Shown: positions 33,240 through 42,111, numbered from the stretch's first letter. The stretch is DNA of 64,000 bases from Methylobacterium brachythecii (GCF_014196345.1 NZ_JACIDN010000003.1:676684-740683), one strand, 5' to 3'. A program made the numbers and translations. The notes: generated by a model not told the origin, from the letters alone.

Positions 33240-34325
33240 ATGCTCGGCCTGTTCCAGCGCAAGGAACGCCTCATCGTCCACGGCGAGGCGCCCTACAACG
33301 CCGAGCCGCCGCTCGATCGCCTGCGGGCGGCCTTCCTAACGGATCAGGCCGATTTCTACGTCCGCAGCCACGGCGACATCCCGGACATCGACGCCGACGA
33401 CTACCGGCTGACCGTCGGCGGGATTGTCGCCACGCCGCTCGAACTGTCGCTGGCCGATCTAAAGGCGCGTTTCCCGCACGTCACCGTCACCGCAGTGATG
33501 CAATGCGCCGGCAACCGCCGGGCCGACATGTTCGCGGTGGGACCGGTCTCCGGCGACCCCTGGGCGCCCGGCGCCATCGGAAACGCAGAATGGACCGGGG
33601 TGCGGCTCGCCGACGTGTTGCAGGCCGCTGGAATTGGGGCTGGCGAAGAGCGTCATGTCGCTTTCGAGAGCCACGACCGAATCGCGGAGTCCGACACGCG
33701 CTTCGGCATTTCGATTCCACTGGCCAAGGCGCTCGCCCCCGAGACGTTGCTCGCCTTCGTGATGAACGGCGAGGTGCTTGCCCCCGAGCACGGTTTCCCC
33801 ATGCGTGTCGTGGTGCCGGGATTTGCCGGCATCCGCAGTCCGAAGTGGCTTGCCCGCATCACGGTGCAGGACCAGCCCTCCGACAATCCGATGCAAGCTG
33901 ACGACTACAAGTTGTTTCCGCCCGACGTGACGGCCGAGACCGCCGACCCGGCCACCGGCCACACCATCGAGGCAATGCCGCTTAACAGCGCGATTTGCGT
34001 ACCCGCACGGGGCGCCGCGCTCAAGATCGGAAGCAACCAGGTCCGCGGCTACGCCGTTGCCAGCGACCGTACCGTCGCCCGGGTCGACGTCTCGCCCGAT
34101 GGCGGGCGCAGCTGGACCCAAGCCCGGATAGAGCACGACAAACACGCCCCCTTCGCCTGGACCTTCTGGGAGATCGACCTCGATCTCGGCGTGGGCGAGC
34201 ACGAACTCGCGGTGCGCGCCTGGGACTCCGCGGGCCAGACCCAGCCCGCAGCTCCCGACGACACCTGGAACTACAAGGGCTATCTCAGTGCAGCCTGGCA
34301 CCGGGTGCGAGTCACCGTCGCATGA
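33240..34325 (+). CDS. Sulfite oxidase family molybdopterin enzyme
   Basis: This 361-residue protein has the oxidoreductase molybdopterin domain, with the molybdenum-ligand cysteine in AVMQCAGNRRAD (C89), FGISIPLAKAL and GFPMRVVVPGFAGIRSPKWL. It has a C-terminal dimerisation domain (about 245-355: SPDGGRSWTQARIEHD, WTFWEIDLDLG). It lacks the b5 haem domain, so it needs an external cytochrome acceptor, and none is nearby. No signal peptide is visible. It probably oxidises sulfite to sulfate. Confidence 0.88.
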   Translation: MLGLFQRKERLIVHGEAPYNAEPPLDRLRAAFLTDQADFYVRSHGDIPDIDADDYRLTVGGIVATPLELSLADLKARFPHVTVTAVMQCAGNRRADMFAVGPVSGDPWAPGAIGNAEWTGVRLADVLQAAGIGAGEERHVAFESHDRIAESDTRFGISIPLAKALAPETLLAFVMNGEVLAPEHGFPMRVVVPGFAGIRSPKWLARITVQDQPSDNPMQADDYKLFPPDVTAETADPATGHTIEAMPLNSAICVPARGAALKIGSNQVRGYAVASDRTVARVDVSPDGGRSWTQARIEHDKHAPFAWTFWEIDLDLGVGEHELAVRAWDSAGQTQPAAPDDTWNYKGYLSAAWHRVRVTVA

Positions 34326-34672
34326 GATGCAGGCTCAGTACTTAGGTCCAGAGCAGAGCAACCGCGGCGAAGCATAAGATCGCGATAAGTAGGATGGGGA
34401 TGTCGACGGTCATAACACGCGGCATCATCGGGATTCCAGCCTGGGCGAGGCGCGTGCGAATGGCCCGCTCGCGCCAGGCCGCTCCAGCAAACGAGGCCAG
34501 CGCGCATACGATCAGTGATATGCCCGCTTGCGCTGAGGTTGGCGGTGTCGCCAGCATGTGTCGCGATGAGACTGCGCGCGTGGTCCCGGGCCGTCTCGTG
34601 ATCGGCGAAGTCCAGGCGCACATCGTGCGTGACGTCTATTCCGTCGTGGACGTAAAAAAAGTATTTAGGCAT
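34280..34672 (-). CDS. DUF6894-type protein with aberrant C-terminus
   Basis: The ATG at 34672 gives MPKYFFYVHDGIDVTHDVRL and ADHETARDHARSLIATHAGD, a typical DUF6894 first half. After about residue 45 the sequence no longer resembles the family and runs on to 130 residues in arginine- and histidine-rich low-quality sequence, ending inside the sulfite oxidase gene. The true C-terminus was probably lost by a frameshift or deletion. A different frame over the same DNA codes a membrane protein (34342-34554). Confidence 0.45.
   Translation of the reverse strand: MPKYFFYVHDGIDVTHDVRLDFADHETARDHARSLIATHAGDTANLSASGHITDRMRAGLVCWSGLARAGHSHAPRPGWNPDDAACYDRRHPHPTYRDLMLRRGCSALDLSTEPASHATVTRTRCQAALR
34342..34554 (-). 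CDS. Small two-helix membrane protein
   Basis: The 70-residue frame has two plausible membrane segments, AGISLIVCALASFAGAAW and VDIPILLIAILCFAAVALLW, with a charged loop RERAIRTRLAQAG. It overlaps the aberrant C-terminal part of the DUF6894 frame. Of the two, this frame looks more protein-like in the overlapping region. It is not recognised. Confidence 0.4.
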   Translation of the reverse strand: MATPPTSAQAGISLIVCALASFAGAAWRERAIRTRLAQAGIPMMPRVMTVDIPILLIAILCFAAVALLWT

Positions 34673-34871
34673 TGAAAGGGCCTTAGTGCTCATCAAGCGC
34701 AGCGCGGCGAAGCCCACGTTTGATGCACTCAGCCTAGTATTATCCAATTGCGCGCAATCCTCCGTGCTGGGGATGTTCGTCGGCCTGAGAGGAACCATCC
34801 GTCTCCGTGAAGGTATTCGTCCAAGCGCAAGGCACTGCGCAGAAAGGTATAGCCTTCCCATTGGAGGTATT

Positions 34872-35132
34872 GTGACACGCTACATTTTTGACGTGCATGA
34901 TGATGGGCCGGCCAATTGGGGCGAGGAGACTCTAGAAGGGGCCGATCCTCAAGAGATAGAGCGTCGCGCCCGCGAACTGATCCAAGAAACCCAAGCTCGG
35001 CAGCTTGCGCGTGGCTCGGCAAAACTCCTGACAACGGTGTTCGTACACCAGGTAGGAAACGGGATCGTTCTGATGGCCTACGGACGGGAAGGTGATGACG
35101 TTCGTATCCGTTGGACACCGAGTGGGTGTTGA
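34872..35132 (+). CDS. DUF6894-like small protein
   Basis: A GTG start four bases after GGAGG gives an 86-residue protein beginning VTRYIFDVHDDGPANWGEET, which fits the DUF6894 pattern of an aromatic strand followed by an acidic loop. The second half (VFVHQVGNGIVLMAYGR) differs from the other copies. The frame is open further upstream, but the ribosome site decides the start. It is convergent with the receiver gene at 35152. Confidence 0.55.
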   Translation: MTRYIFDVHDDGPANWGEETLEGADPQEIERRARELIQETQARQLARGSAKLLTTVFVHQVGNGIVLMAYGREGDDVRIRWTPSGC

Positions 35133-35151
35133 TGAAGATTTACCAGAGTGC

Positions 35152-35526
35152 CTAAGCCGCCAAGGTCTGGATTGCCGCGATAATCATACGCCGATCGAAC
35201 GGCTTACCGAGCATGATGCCACGCGCTGGTATCTGCGCCTTGTCCCATGGCTGCGAGGAGATCATTAACAGCTCGATCGGCGGCCAGCGGTCCCGGATCG
35301 CCAGAGCGAACTTCATGCCGGCGGTCGAGCCGCGCATGTCGAGATCAGTGAACACTGTCCGGATATCGGTGCGCTCTTCCAAAATGCAGATTGCCTCGGA
35401 AACGCTGGTCGCCTCGACGGCCTCGCAGCCGGCCTCCTCGACGTACCCGACGAGGTTCATCATCAAGATCGGATCATCCTCAACGATGAGCACTAGCGAG
35501 GGATTGGGTCGCTGAGACGGGGTCAT
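35152..35526 (-). CDS. Single-domain response regulator
   Basis: This 124-residue protein is a lone receiver domain: LVLIVEDDPILMMNL, phosphoacceptor Asp in TVFTDLDMRG, a switch Ser in MISSQPW and the conserved Lys in MLGKPFDRR. It has no output domain. It starts seven bases after the HWE-type kinase stop, so it is the likely phosphorylation partner. Such kinase and lone-receiver pairs feed the alphaproteobacterial general stress response in several species; here this is inference. Confidence 0.88.
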   Translation of the reverse strand: MTPSQRPNPSLVLIVEDDPILMMNLVGYVEEAGCEAVEATSVSEAICILEERTDIRTVFTDLDMRGSTAGMKFALAIRDRWPPIELLMISSQPWDKAQIPARGIMLGKPFDRRMIIAAIQTLAA

Positions 35527-35533
35527 GAAAGTT

Positions 35534-38023
35534 TTAGTGCGATTGTACGAGGATGTCGGAGAGAGGGGCACGGAACTCGGCCAGCAACCCCTTCGGATCG
35601 TAACGAAGGATGGCGTTGCGTGTTCCAAGGAGCCCCATGCGGATCAGCCGGGAGCCAAAACCGCCGCGACCGTTGGGCTCCGTCACGCTCGGACCACCAT
35701 GCTCGGCCCAGCCAAGCACAAATGCCGGAGCCCCGGTCTCGACGGTCCTCCAACTGATCTCCACCTTACCGGCACGCGTCGAGAGCGCGCCGTACTTAAG
35801 TGCGTTGGTGGCCAGCTCATGCAGCAGCATCGTCAGTGAAAGCGCAGCTTGCGGCGAAATGTTCATGTCCGGCCCATCAAGGGCGAAGCGGTCCAGGTCG
35901 GCCTGCACGGCAAGCACGCTTTCCATCACGGCTCGCATTTGAGCAGCGGACCAGCTCTTCTGCAGCAGCACATCGTGGGCACGCGATAGCGCCAGCACGC
36001 GCTGATCGAACACCTGCACCAAGTCCCTTTCGGTCACGCCGCGCAGCGTCTGCGTGGCAATCGACTGCACAATGGCGAGAGTGTTCTTGAGCCGGTGCGC
36101 CAACTCGGCGTTGAGGATGGTTTGCAATTCTTCGGATCGCACACGTGCAACACCGGCCTCTAGCCGGTCGGCGACGCTGCGCAGGAACCCCAACTCCTCG
36201 GGCGTCCACACCCGTGGCTTGACGTCGTGAACGATGAACACCGCAACAGTGCGCCCACGTTCGCGCACCGGCATATGGAGGAAAGAATTGATACCAAATC
36301 CCTGCCACGTAGAGGCGTTCTTCCTCGTTCGTGCGTCTCTGGCCACGTCGTTGACGACCAGCGGCTCACCACGTCGCAGGGGTGCACGTAAATTGCCAAA
36401 ATCATCGTAGCGGTGGCGACCGGCAACGCTGCTCTGGCCGGGCGCAGCCCAATCCGCTTCGATGTTGACGAACTCCACCTCACCCTCGATCCGGCCAAAA
36501 CCGGCGCGGCTTGTGCCGAGGGTAAGGCCGACGACCTCGGCGACGGCAGCCGTCATCTCGGGGATTGTGGTCAGATTGCTGAGCTTGTCGCCGATCGCCA
36601 GCATCCCGGTCCGCCGGTTTTCAGCTGCAACGCGCGATGTGACCTCCAGGAAAATCACCCCGAAGCGATCACCCTCCAGTTTGAAGGCGTGCCCTTCATA
36701 CCAGCGGCTGACTGTCGCCACTTCACGCGTGAAGGTCTTTGGCTGGCCGGTTTCGACAACGTCGGCAAACTCGTTGACCCATGCATCCTCGATGCCGGGA
36801 AGAACCTCGCGGATCGTTCGGCCGATCGCCGTTGTCGGATCGATGCCAAGCAGTTCCCCGCAAGCTGGATTGACCTCGATATTGCGCCAGTCGGTGATCC
36901 GGCCGTCTGCATTGCGAACCACCTCCCCGACGATGAAACCTTCGTTCAGCCGGTCAAAGAGGCGACGCCAGTAGACGTCTTTGGCCCTGGCCTCGGAGCG
37001 CGCTGCCGCCTCGGTGATGCCGGCAGTTGCTGCGCCGGCAAACAGGACAATCTGGTCCAGGTCGCGCTCATCGAAGCAGAACGGCTTGACCGATTGCAGC
37101 TTGAGAACCCCGAGCACGGTTTCGCCGCGGAGGATTGGCGCGAACACTGCCGAGCCGAGCTGGATTGTGCCGATTAACCCACGCTGGACGTAGGGGTCAC
37201 TGGTTGCATCCAGCATCAAGTATGAGCGCCGACTGGTCGCACAGTACCCCGCCGCGCTGCCATCAAGCGGCAATCGCAAGCCCTTGTGCTCTCCCAGCGT
37301 GCCTTGCACGACACGGTACTCCAGTTCCTTGCCGTCCAGCAGCTCGATCGCGCCCCCTTCGGCAGACGGTACCGCCTGCATCGCTCCAGCGACGACGGCG
37401 TGCAGGATCGTCTCCAAATCACTCTCGGCGGTCGCGACCACCGCCTGCATATCGCGCAGCGCCTCGCGGGCACGAAAGGCCTGCGCCTCCGTTTCCCGCA
37501 GAACATCACGGGCCCTCACGGCACGGCGCAGCTCCAACTGATTCAGCACCTGTTCGGCCAACAGCTTGAGGCACTGGTGCTGAGTCTCGGTCAGCCCTGC
37601 AGGCCGGGAAACCTTATCGATCACGCACAGGGTGCCGAGCACCATCCCGCTTGGAGTGCGCAAGGGGGCGCCCGCATAAAAGCGGATGTGCGGCTCGCCG
37701 GTCACCAGCGGGTTTTGCGCCGTACGCGGATCGGTCGTCAGGTCTGGGATAACGAGCAGCTCGTCAGGCTGGGCCAATGCATGGGCGCAGACGGAGCTGT
37801 TGAGGTTGGTTTCGCAGGGTGGAAAGCCGATCCGCGCCTTGAACCACTGCCGGTCCTCAGCCACCAGGCTGACCAATGCCACCGGTACATCGCAGAGCTG
37901 GCAGGCCAGCTGCACGATGCCATCGAAACCAGGCTCGGCCGGCGTATCCAGAATGCCGTAGTTCGCCAGTGCTTTAAGCCTGGCTTTGTCGGTCACGGCA
38001 GATGGAATAGGCGTGCTAGGCAT
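35534..38023 (-). CDS. HWE-type histidine kinase with three GAF domains and a PAS domain
   Basis: The 829-residue protein contains GAF 1 (about 20-165), GAF 2 (about 200-350), a PAS domain (about 360-480), GAF 3 (about 490-640) and a C-terminal HWE-type kinase. Phospho-His is in LAHRLKNTLAIVQSI, the N box is LLHELATNALKYGALS, and WAEHGGPSV replaces the usual WxE region. No membrane helix is present, so it senses cytoplasmic signals. The ATG at 38023 (MPSTPIPSAVTDKARLKAL) is preferred over 38149 because the family starts there. It is followed by its receiver. Confidence 0.88.
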   Translation of the reverse strand: MPSTPIPSAVTDKARLKALANYGILDTPAEPGFDGIVQLACQLCDVPVALVSLVAEDRQWFKARIGFPPCETNLNSSVCAHALAQPDELLVIPDLTTDPRTAQNPLVTGEPHIRFYAGAPLRTPSGMVLGTLCVIDKVSRPAGLTETQHQCLKLLAEQVLNQLELRRAVRARDVLRETEAQAFRAREALRDMQAVVATAESDLETILHAVVAGAMQAVPSAEGGAIELLDGKELEYRVVQGTLGEHKGLRLPLDGSAAGYCATSRRSYLMLDATSDPYVQRGLIGTIQLGSAVFAPILRGETVLGVLKLQSVKPFCFDERDLDQIVLFAGAATAGITEAAARSEARAKDVYWRRLFDRLNEGFIVGEVVRNADGRITDWRNIEVNPACGELLGIDPTTAIGRTIREVLPGIEDAWVNEFADVVETGQPKTFTREVATVSRWYEGHAFKLEGDRFGVIFLEVTSRVAAENRRTGMLAIGDKLSNLTTIPEMTAAVAEVVGLTLGTSRAGFGRIEGEVEFVNIEADWAAPGQSSVAGRHRYDDFGNLRAPLRRGEPLVVNDVARDARTRKNASTWQGFGINSFLHMPVRERGRTVAVFIVHDVKPRVWTPEELGFLRSVADRLEAGVARVRSEELQTILNAELAHRLKNTLAIVQSIATQTLRGVTERDLVQVFDQRVLALSRAHDVLLQKSWSAAQMRAVMESVLAVQADLDRFALDGPDMNISPQAALSLTMLLHELATNALKYGALSTRAGKVEISWRTVETGAPAFVLGWAEHGGPSVTEPNGRGGFGSRLIRMGLLGTRNAILRYDPKGLLAEFRAPLSDILVQSH

Positions 38024-38236
38024 CGTTTTGCCGGTGTGTGCCTGTGGCACATACTCCAAACCACGCCACGTCGTCAGCATCTTAAGTTGTTCGTGCCCCC
38101 GTTCTACGCTGGATTGTACCACAGATTCGGAATTTTCACGCAGGGCCAATTCAGTATGGGAGCAGTCGCGGTTAGTCTTGAGCCGCAGAAATTAAGCTTC
38201 GAAATCACGACTGATGGATTACCAATTCTGACAGTG

Positions 38237-38461
38237 CTACTGCGTAGGCGGCCCTTCCATCAAGGCAACCACGCGTGTGATTTCGTCAAGGCTCGCCTCA
38301 ATCGACTTTGCGTGTTGGGAGATAAAGGCGGCATCTGACAAGGCGATGGGATCGTCGGGCCAGCTTGGACCTTCGTTCAAATGCTTCAATAGGACATCGA
38401 GCCGTCTGAGCTGGTGTCCTAACGCTTCTCTTGCCGCTCGGCATGCATCATCCGGCATCAT
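38237..38461 (-). CDS. Small helical hypothetical protein
   Basis: This 74-residue acidic, wholly helical protein (ALGHQLRRLDVLLKHLNEG, then SIEASLDEITRVVALMEG) has no recognised domain. It lies 213 bases upstream of the HWE-type kinase on the same strand. A second ATG follows the first. Composition supports a real gene. Confidence 0.5.
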   Translation of the reverse strand: MMPDDACRAAREALGHQLRRLDVLLKHLNEGPSWPDDPIALSDAAFISQHAKSIEASLDEITRVVALMEGPPTQ

Positions 38462-38868
38462 TGCCTCCTGACGAAAGAGGTCTGGCTTGGCGTTTTAATA
38501 CAAAAAAAAGGCTATAGCTCAATGGGCCATTCGGACTTCTTCAGCGGGTATTGTCTCGCGCTCACGGCCTCGGCCCGTCCCTCATAAGACGCTCATACGC
38601 TTCGTGGCTGAGCGCTACAGACGACAACTCATTGATCGCAAAGTGGCCTGTCGGCCGATTACATCTCTTGAGTTTCGAGCGATGCCCGCAATGCGGTGCG
38701 GCCGTGGCGGCTAGATCCGCTATCGAAGGTGGGAACCATAAAGCGGCCATTCTGCTTTCGGCCAGATTGAGCCTGCAGCTTCGCGCCCATTCCAGTCGTC
38801 CAGGGCTAAGGAGCGCGGGCTCGAAAGCAGACGTGATCGCGTTGGAAACGAAGAAAGCTCGCCTCCAA
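38462..38868. repeat. Gene-free stretch with AAAGCGGCC-family repeats
   Basis: Between about 38640 and 38835 the blocks AAGTGGCCTGTCGGCC, GAGTTTCGAGCGATGCCCGC, ATAAAGCGGCCATTC and GCGCCCATTCCAGTCGTCC match the intergenic repeat family in diverged form. The first 100 bases are AT-rich. No gene is supported. Confidence 0.45.
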
Positions 38869-39438
38869 TCAATGGATGATCAGAGTCTCTATCCACCGAG
38901 TCCGAGGCTCGATGTCCGTGCGCGCGTCGGGTCCGAAGGGGGGCGTGTTGGGCTCATTCGGCGGAGCGGCGATATCGTTAAGGTCGACCGACTTCGGCGT
39001 GCCGATGATGCCCGCGTCGGTGAGCTTCATTGCGTAGTATAGGCCGTTCGAGAGCTTGGCTCCGTAGTCGGCCGGCACCTTGAAGAAAAAGATCAAGCCG
39101 TGTTCGAGCCAGGAGAGATCGGACGCGCTCACGGTTCTTGGGTTCCCGTACGGGTAGGGCACATGGCACTGCAGCTCCGGTCCCTCCAGGCATTTGAACT
39201 CCCGCATCGACAGGAAGTGGTCCCGGAATTCCTTTAGGTCGAGAGCAAGCGCGAACGTCATCTTCTCGCTGTCGGGTTTGAAGGTCACGGTACCGATGGG
39301 GATGGTGCCGCCGTCGCGCGTGCGAAGCTCGACTTGCTTCTTGCCCTGCATTTTCCAAGCCGAGGCCCCGGCTGGTGCCAGGGCGGCCAGCGCCGCGAGC
39401 AAAGGGCCGCCTAGGCGAGCGAAGGTAGATTTCGGCAT
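38869..39438 (-). CDS. Secreted protein of the SoxYZ-like cluster
   Basis: This 189-residue protein has a signal peptide (LLAALAALAPAGASA) and a mature part with FKCLEGPELQCHVPYPYGNP, which has two cysteines that may form a disulfide. It is not a recognised family but is the last gene of the SoxYZ-like/CxxxCW/thioredoxin/CcdA operon, 14 bases after the ccdA-like stop. A periplasmic role together with the redox proteins is inferred. The ATG at 39438 puts the signal sequence at the N-terminus. Confidence 0.7.
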   Translation of the reverse strand: MPKSTFARLGGPLLAALAALAPAGASAWKMQGKKQVELRTRDGGTIPIGTVTFKPDSEKMTFALALDLKEFRDHFLSMREFKCLEGPELQCHVPYPYGNPRTVSASDLSWLEHGLIFFFKVPADYGAKLSNGLYYAMKLTDAGIIGTPKSVDLNDIAAPPNEPNTPPFGPDARTDIEPRTRWIETLIIH

Positions 39439-39452
39439 TGTGGTGCGAGGCC

Positions 39453-40172
39453 TCAGAACCGGGTCGTCAGATTGGTGATCCATTCAGGCGAGGCATTCAC
39501 TAGCAATGTCTCCAGGGCCTTGTCGTAGCCGGAGAGAATCGCGCCCCCGCTCACGACCAGGATCAGGCCGAGTGCCGCCTTCAGGCCTTTGCCGGCGCTC
39601 ATCATCCGGTCGCGCCAACGCATCAGAACCTCGCGCGACAGGGTGCCGAGCAGGAGCAGCGGCAGCGCCGCCCCTAAGCCGAAGAGGAACATGGTCAGAG
39701 CCACGGCGCCGAGGTTCTTGCCCTGGGACGCCATGAGCGACGCAGCACCGAGCGTCGGGCCGACGCAGGGGCTCCAGACCGCCCCAAGCAGAAGGCCTAC
39801 GCCGAACTGGCCGAGCAGACCCGCCGTCGAGAACCCGCCGAAGTGGTTTTCGGTCCAATTGCTCATCGGACCAGCCGCCACGGCCAGCCGCGTCTGCGCC
39901 GCCGGCACCATCAGGACGAGGCCGATCAGCACCAGCAGGATCGCGGCAACGGTCCGAAAAATATCGGTGTCGAGGCCTATGGCGAAGCCTACCGTGGCGA
40001 CGAACAGACCGATTGCCACGAAAGACAGCGCCAGCCCGGCCGCCAGTGCCGCCGGCCCAAGGCGGTGTTCCGATGCCGCCGCACCGAGCACCAACGGCAA
40101 GAGCGGCAGCACGCAGGGCGAAAGCACGGAAAGGACGCCGGCGAGGAAGGCCAGGCTGAGGGTGGTGAGCAT
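39453..40172 (-). CDS. ccdA: CcdA/DsbD-type transmembrane thiol reductant transporter
   Basis: This 239-residue protein has six membrane helices in the CcdA pattern. Its N-terminal AFLAGVLSVLSPCVLPLLPL carries the first redox Cys, and the fourth helix region LGAVWSPCVGPTLGAASL carries the second. CcdA carries electrons from cytoplasmic thioredoxin to periplasmic thiol proteins. Here the recipients are probably the thioredoxin-like protein encoded just upstream and the SoxYZ-like carrier. Confidence 0.9.
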   Translation of the reverse strand: MLTTLSLAFLAGVLSVLSPCVLPLLPLVLGAAASEHRLGPAALAAGLALSFVAIGLFVATVGFAIGLDTDIFRTVAAILLVLIGLVLMVPAAQTRLAVAAGPMSNWTENHFGGFSTAGLLGQFGVGLLLGAVWSPCVGPTLGAASLMASQGKNLGAVALTMFLFGLGAALPLLLLGTLSREVLMRWRDRMMSAGKGLKAALGLILVVSGGAILSGYDKALETLLVNASPEWITNLTTRF

Positions 40173-40181
40173 GGTCGGGTC

Positions 40182-40568
40182 TCAGAGTGCCTTTTCCACC
40201 AGCCCCTCAATCCATTCCGGCTGCGTCTCGCCGATGGATCGGCCGACCTCCTTCTCGCCCTTGAATGCGATCAGCGTGCTCTGCATGCGAGCGTTCAGGG
40301 TCTTCAGGGCGGGTTTCTGGCTGTCGAAGTCGACGTCGAAGACCTGAAGGTCTTTGAATCTTGGGTCCATGCCAAGCTTCGAGAGGATCGGCTTCTGCGT
40401 CTTGCAGATCGGGCACCAGGGCGCACTAATCTCCACGAGGATCGGCTTGCCGGCCTTCTGCGCGGCCGCGAGGGCCTCTGGTGTGTACGGCACGAAGTCC
40501 GCCGCCTGGGCGACAGGAATCCCGAGCGTCGCCATGGCGCCAAGAGCGAGGAGGGAGCGACGGATCAT
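40182..40568 (-). CDS. Periplasmic thioredoxin-like protein (SoxW type)
   Basis: This 128-residue protein has a signal peptide ending near AQA and the active site SAPWCPICKTQKP (C52, C55). FKDLQVFDVDFDSQKP and STLIAFKGEKEVGR follow, the usual thioredoxin strands, though the cis-proline region appears as MQSTLIAF without proline. It probably receives electrons from the CcdA protein and reduces a partner in the SoxYZ-like system. The ATG at 40568 is chosen for the signal peptide. Confidence 0.87.
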   Translation of the reverse strand: MIRRSLLALGAMATLGIPVAQAADFVPYTPEALAAAQKAGKPILVEISAPWCPICKTQKPILSKLGMDPRFKDLQVFDVDFDSQKPALKTLNARMQSTLIAFKGEKEVGRSIGETQPEWIEGLVEKAL

Positions 40569-40603
40569 CAGGTTCAGCCTTTCGGATGGATGGGCGGTGG
40601 TCG

Positions 40604-41182
40604 TCACTGGCCGGCGGTGGCCGGCTGTCGTGCGGTCCATTGCTTGTCCGGTCGCGACACCGCGGTGTCGTGGCCGTCCTGCCAGCCGTCGATGCCCTCC
40701 GGAAACCAGTGGACCTGCCGGTAGCCCAACTCGACGAGGCGCTTGCCCAGGTTCCAGCTACCCCAGCAATCCGGATGGCAGTAGGTCACCACGGGGCGAT
40801 CGAGGTCACCACCGGTCAAGTCGGCGACCCGCGCCTTCACAGCCTCCTGAGCGGCCATGTCGAGGTTGCCGTCACCGGATCCCGGCAGCCAGGTGCTGCC
40901 GGGGATGTTGCGGTGGATCGGAAACCAGAGGCCGCCCGGCGGCAGGCCCGCCGGCTTGCGGTCGAGGTCGGACACGTCGAGGAGCACAGGCTTGCGCTCC
41001 GCGACCAGCTTGGCCAGCGCAGCGGCGTCGACCACCGTCGCGCTCTTCAGGGTCGGCGGGGTGTAGCCGTGCAGGGCACCCTGCCAGTAGCCCTCCGGCT
41101 CCTGCACCCCGACGGGGGAATCGGCGGGTGCCGCCGCGATCAGGAAGACGGCGGCCGCAGCGGCGAGGGTAAGGCGATACAT
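40604..41182 (-). CDS. PQQ-dependent catabolism-associated CxxxCW protein (rhodanese-like)
   Basis: The 192-residue protein has a signal peptide and a rhodanese-like fold (LVAERKPVLLDVSDLD). The decisive motif is VVTYCHPDCWGSWNLGKRL (C135, C139, W140), with LGYRQVHWFPEGIDGW after it. This matches the family named for a CXXCW motif, found with PQQ-dependent dehydrogenases. Its biochemical role is unknown; a sulfur- or copper-handling step for the periplasmic quinoprotein system has been suggested from context. It begins seven bases before the end of the SoxYZ-like gene. Confidence 0.85.
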   Translation of the reverse strand: MYRLTLAAAAAVFLIAAAPADSPVGVQEPEGYWQGALHGYTPPTLKSATVVDAAALAKLVAERKPVLLDVSDLDRKPAGLPPGGLWFPIHRNIPGSTWLPGSGDGNLDMAAQEAVKARVADLTGGDLDRPVVTYCHPDCWGSWNLGKRLVELGYRQVHWFPEGIDGWQDGHDTAVSRPDKQWTARQPATAGQ

Positions 41183-41189
41183 GCCCGCC

Positions 41190-42011
41190 TCAGTTGCTCG
41201 CCGCACGCACCGGGAAGCTCTGCTCCCAGTGACCGCCCTGGTTATCGGAGGCGGTGACCTTCATCGGGCCGCTGCCCTCGGGCAGGTATGCGAAGTTGAT
41301 GACCGGGTTCGAGGAGATCGAGATGTCCCCGTCCATCGTGAAGACGCTCTTGTCGCCGTAACTTACCGTGATCTTCTGGATGTAGCGGGCCGGCGTATAG
41401 TCACGGGAGACCTGGTTCATCTGCATGCCTGAGAAGTTCGGGTGGCGGATCATCAGGGTCGCCTGGACGGGCTTACCGGAATGGGTCTCGCCGAACTTCA
41501 TGCGCATGTCGCCCATGCCTTGCATGGCCTCCTCGTCGCTCATGCCCATCGGGGCCGAGCAGCCGCCGGACGCCTTCACGTACTCGGTCGATTCGACGAA
41601 CGAGCCGTCCTTCATCTGCGCGACCGCATGTACGTCGGTGTAGTTGTTGACACGTACCCGCAGCTTGAGTTCGCCCGGGTCGGCGGCAGGGCCGAAGACG
41701 AAATGGGCGGCGTAGGGCGTCGGATTGTCGTCGATGATGAGTGACAGCTCCGCGATCTTGTCCTTATCCGCCGCGGTCAGGGTGATCGGCACCAGGGAGG
41801 CATCCTCCGCACGCTTCGGCGCCTCGATCTTCACGGCCGCGCCGCCCGGCTGGATCGTCTTGCCTGGGAAGATCTGCTGCTTGATCTCGCTCCAACGCTC
41901 GGCGCGTTGAGCCTCGCTGTCACCGGCCGCAGCGTGGGCATATCCGATGGAGATGACACTGGTGAGGGCAAGTCCCGAAAGAAGGACGGATGTCGGGCGC
42001 GCTACTCTCAT
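41190..42011 (-). CDS. Quinoprotein-dehydrogenase-associated SoxYZ-like carrier
   Basis: This 273-residue secreted protein fuses a SoxY-like domain and a SoxZ-like domain. The SoxY-like part is about 40-155, with the carrier motif in VKASGGCSAPMGMSDEEA. The SoxZ-like part is about 160-270: MRMKFGETHSGKPVQATLMI, FTMDGDISISSNPVINFAYL. In the Sox system the SoxY cysteine carries sulfur intermediates. The fused form accompanies PQQ-dependent dehydrogenases. It heads the five-gene operon, and a Crp-type palindrome lies 87 bases upstream of the ATG. Confidence 0.9.
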   Translation of the reverse strand: MRVARPTSVLLSGLALTSVISIGYAHAAAGDSEAQRAERWSEIKQQIFPGKTIQPGGAAVKIEAPKRAEDASLVPITLTAADKDKIAELSLIIDDNPTPYAAHFVFGPAADPGELKLRVRVNNYTDVHAVAQMKDGSFVESTEYVKASGGCSAPMGMSDEEAMQGMGDMRMKFGETHSGKPVQATLMIRHPNFSGMQMNQVSRDYTPARYIQKITVSYGDKSVFTMDGDISISSNPVINFAYLPEGSGPMKVTASDNQGGHWEQSFPVRAASN

Positions 42012-42097
42012 GGCGTTCTCTCCCAAATTTGTTTGACGGGCCCGTCGTGTGCAGGCCTCCTTGAGCCTAGGCATAGATTGCGTCGGGCCGTGAGTCT

Positions 42098-42111
42098 GTG
42101 ACCTGAGTCAC
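42098..42111. promoter_or_regulatory. Crp-type operator upstream of the SoxYZ-like operon
   Basis: GTGACCTGAGTCAC reads as TGTGA, six bases, TCACC, one base off the Crp consensus TGTGA-N6-TCACA. A closely related site (42728) lies before the crp-like gene. The two are the only such sites I noticed in this neighbourhood. Confidence 0.65.

Noticed and set aside
37286..38338. Plus-strand frame of 350 codons opposite the HWE-type kinase
   Set aside because: Product is His- and Gln-rich without motifs, and the minus strand codes GAF domains over the same bases.
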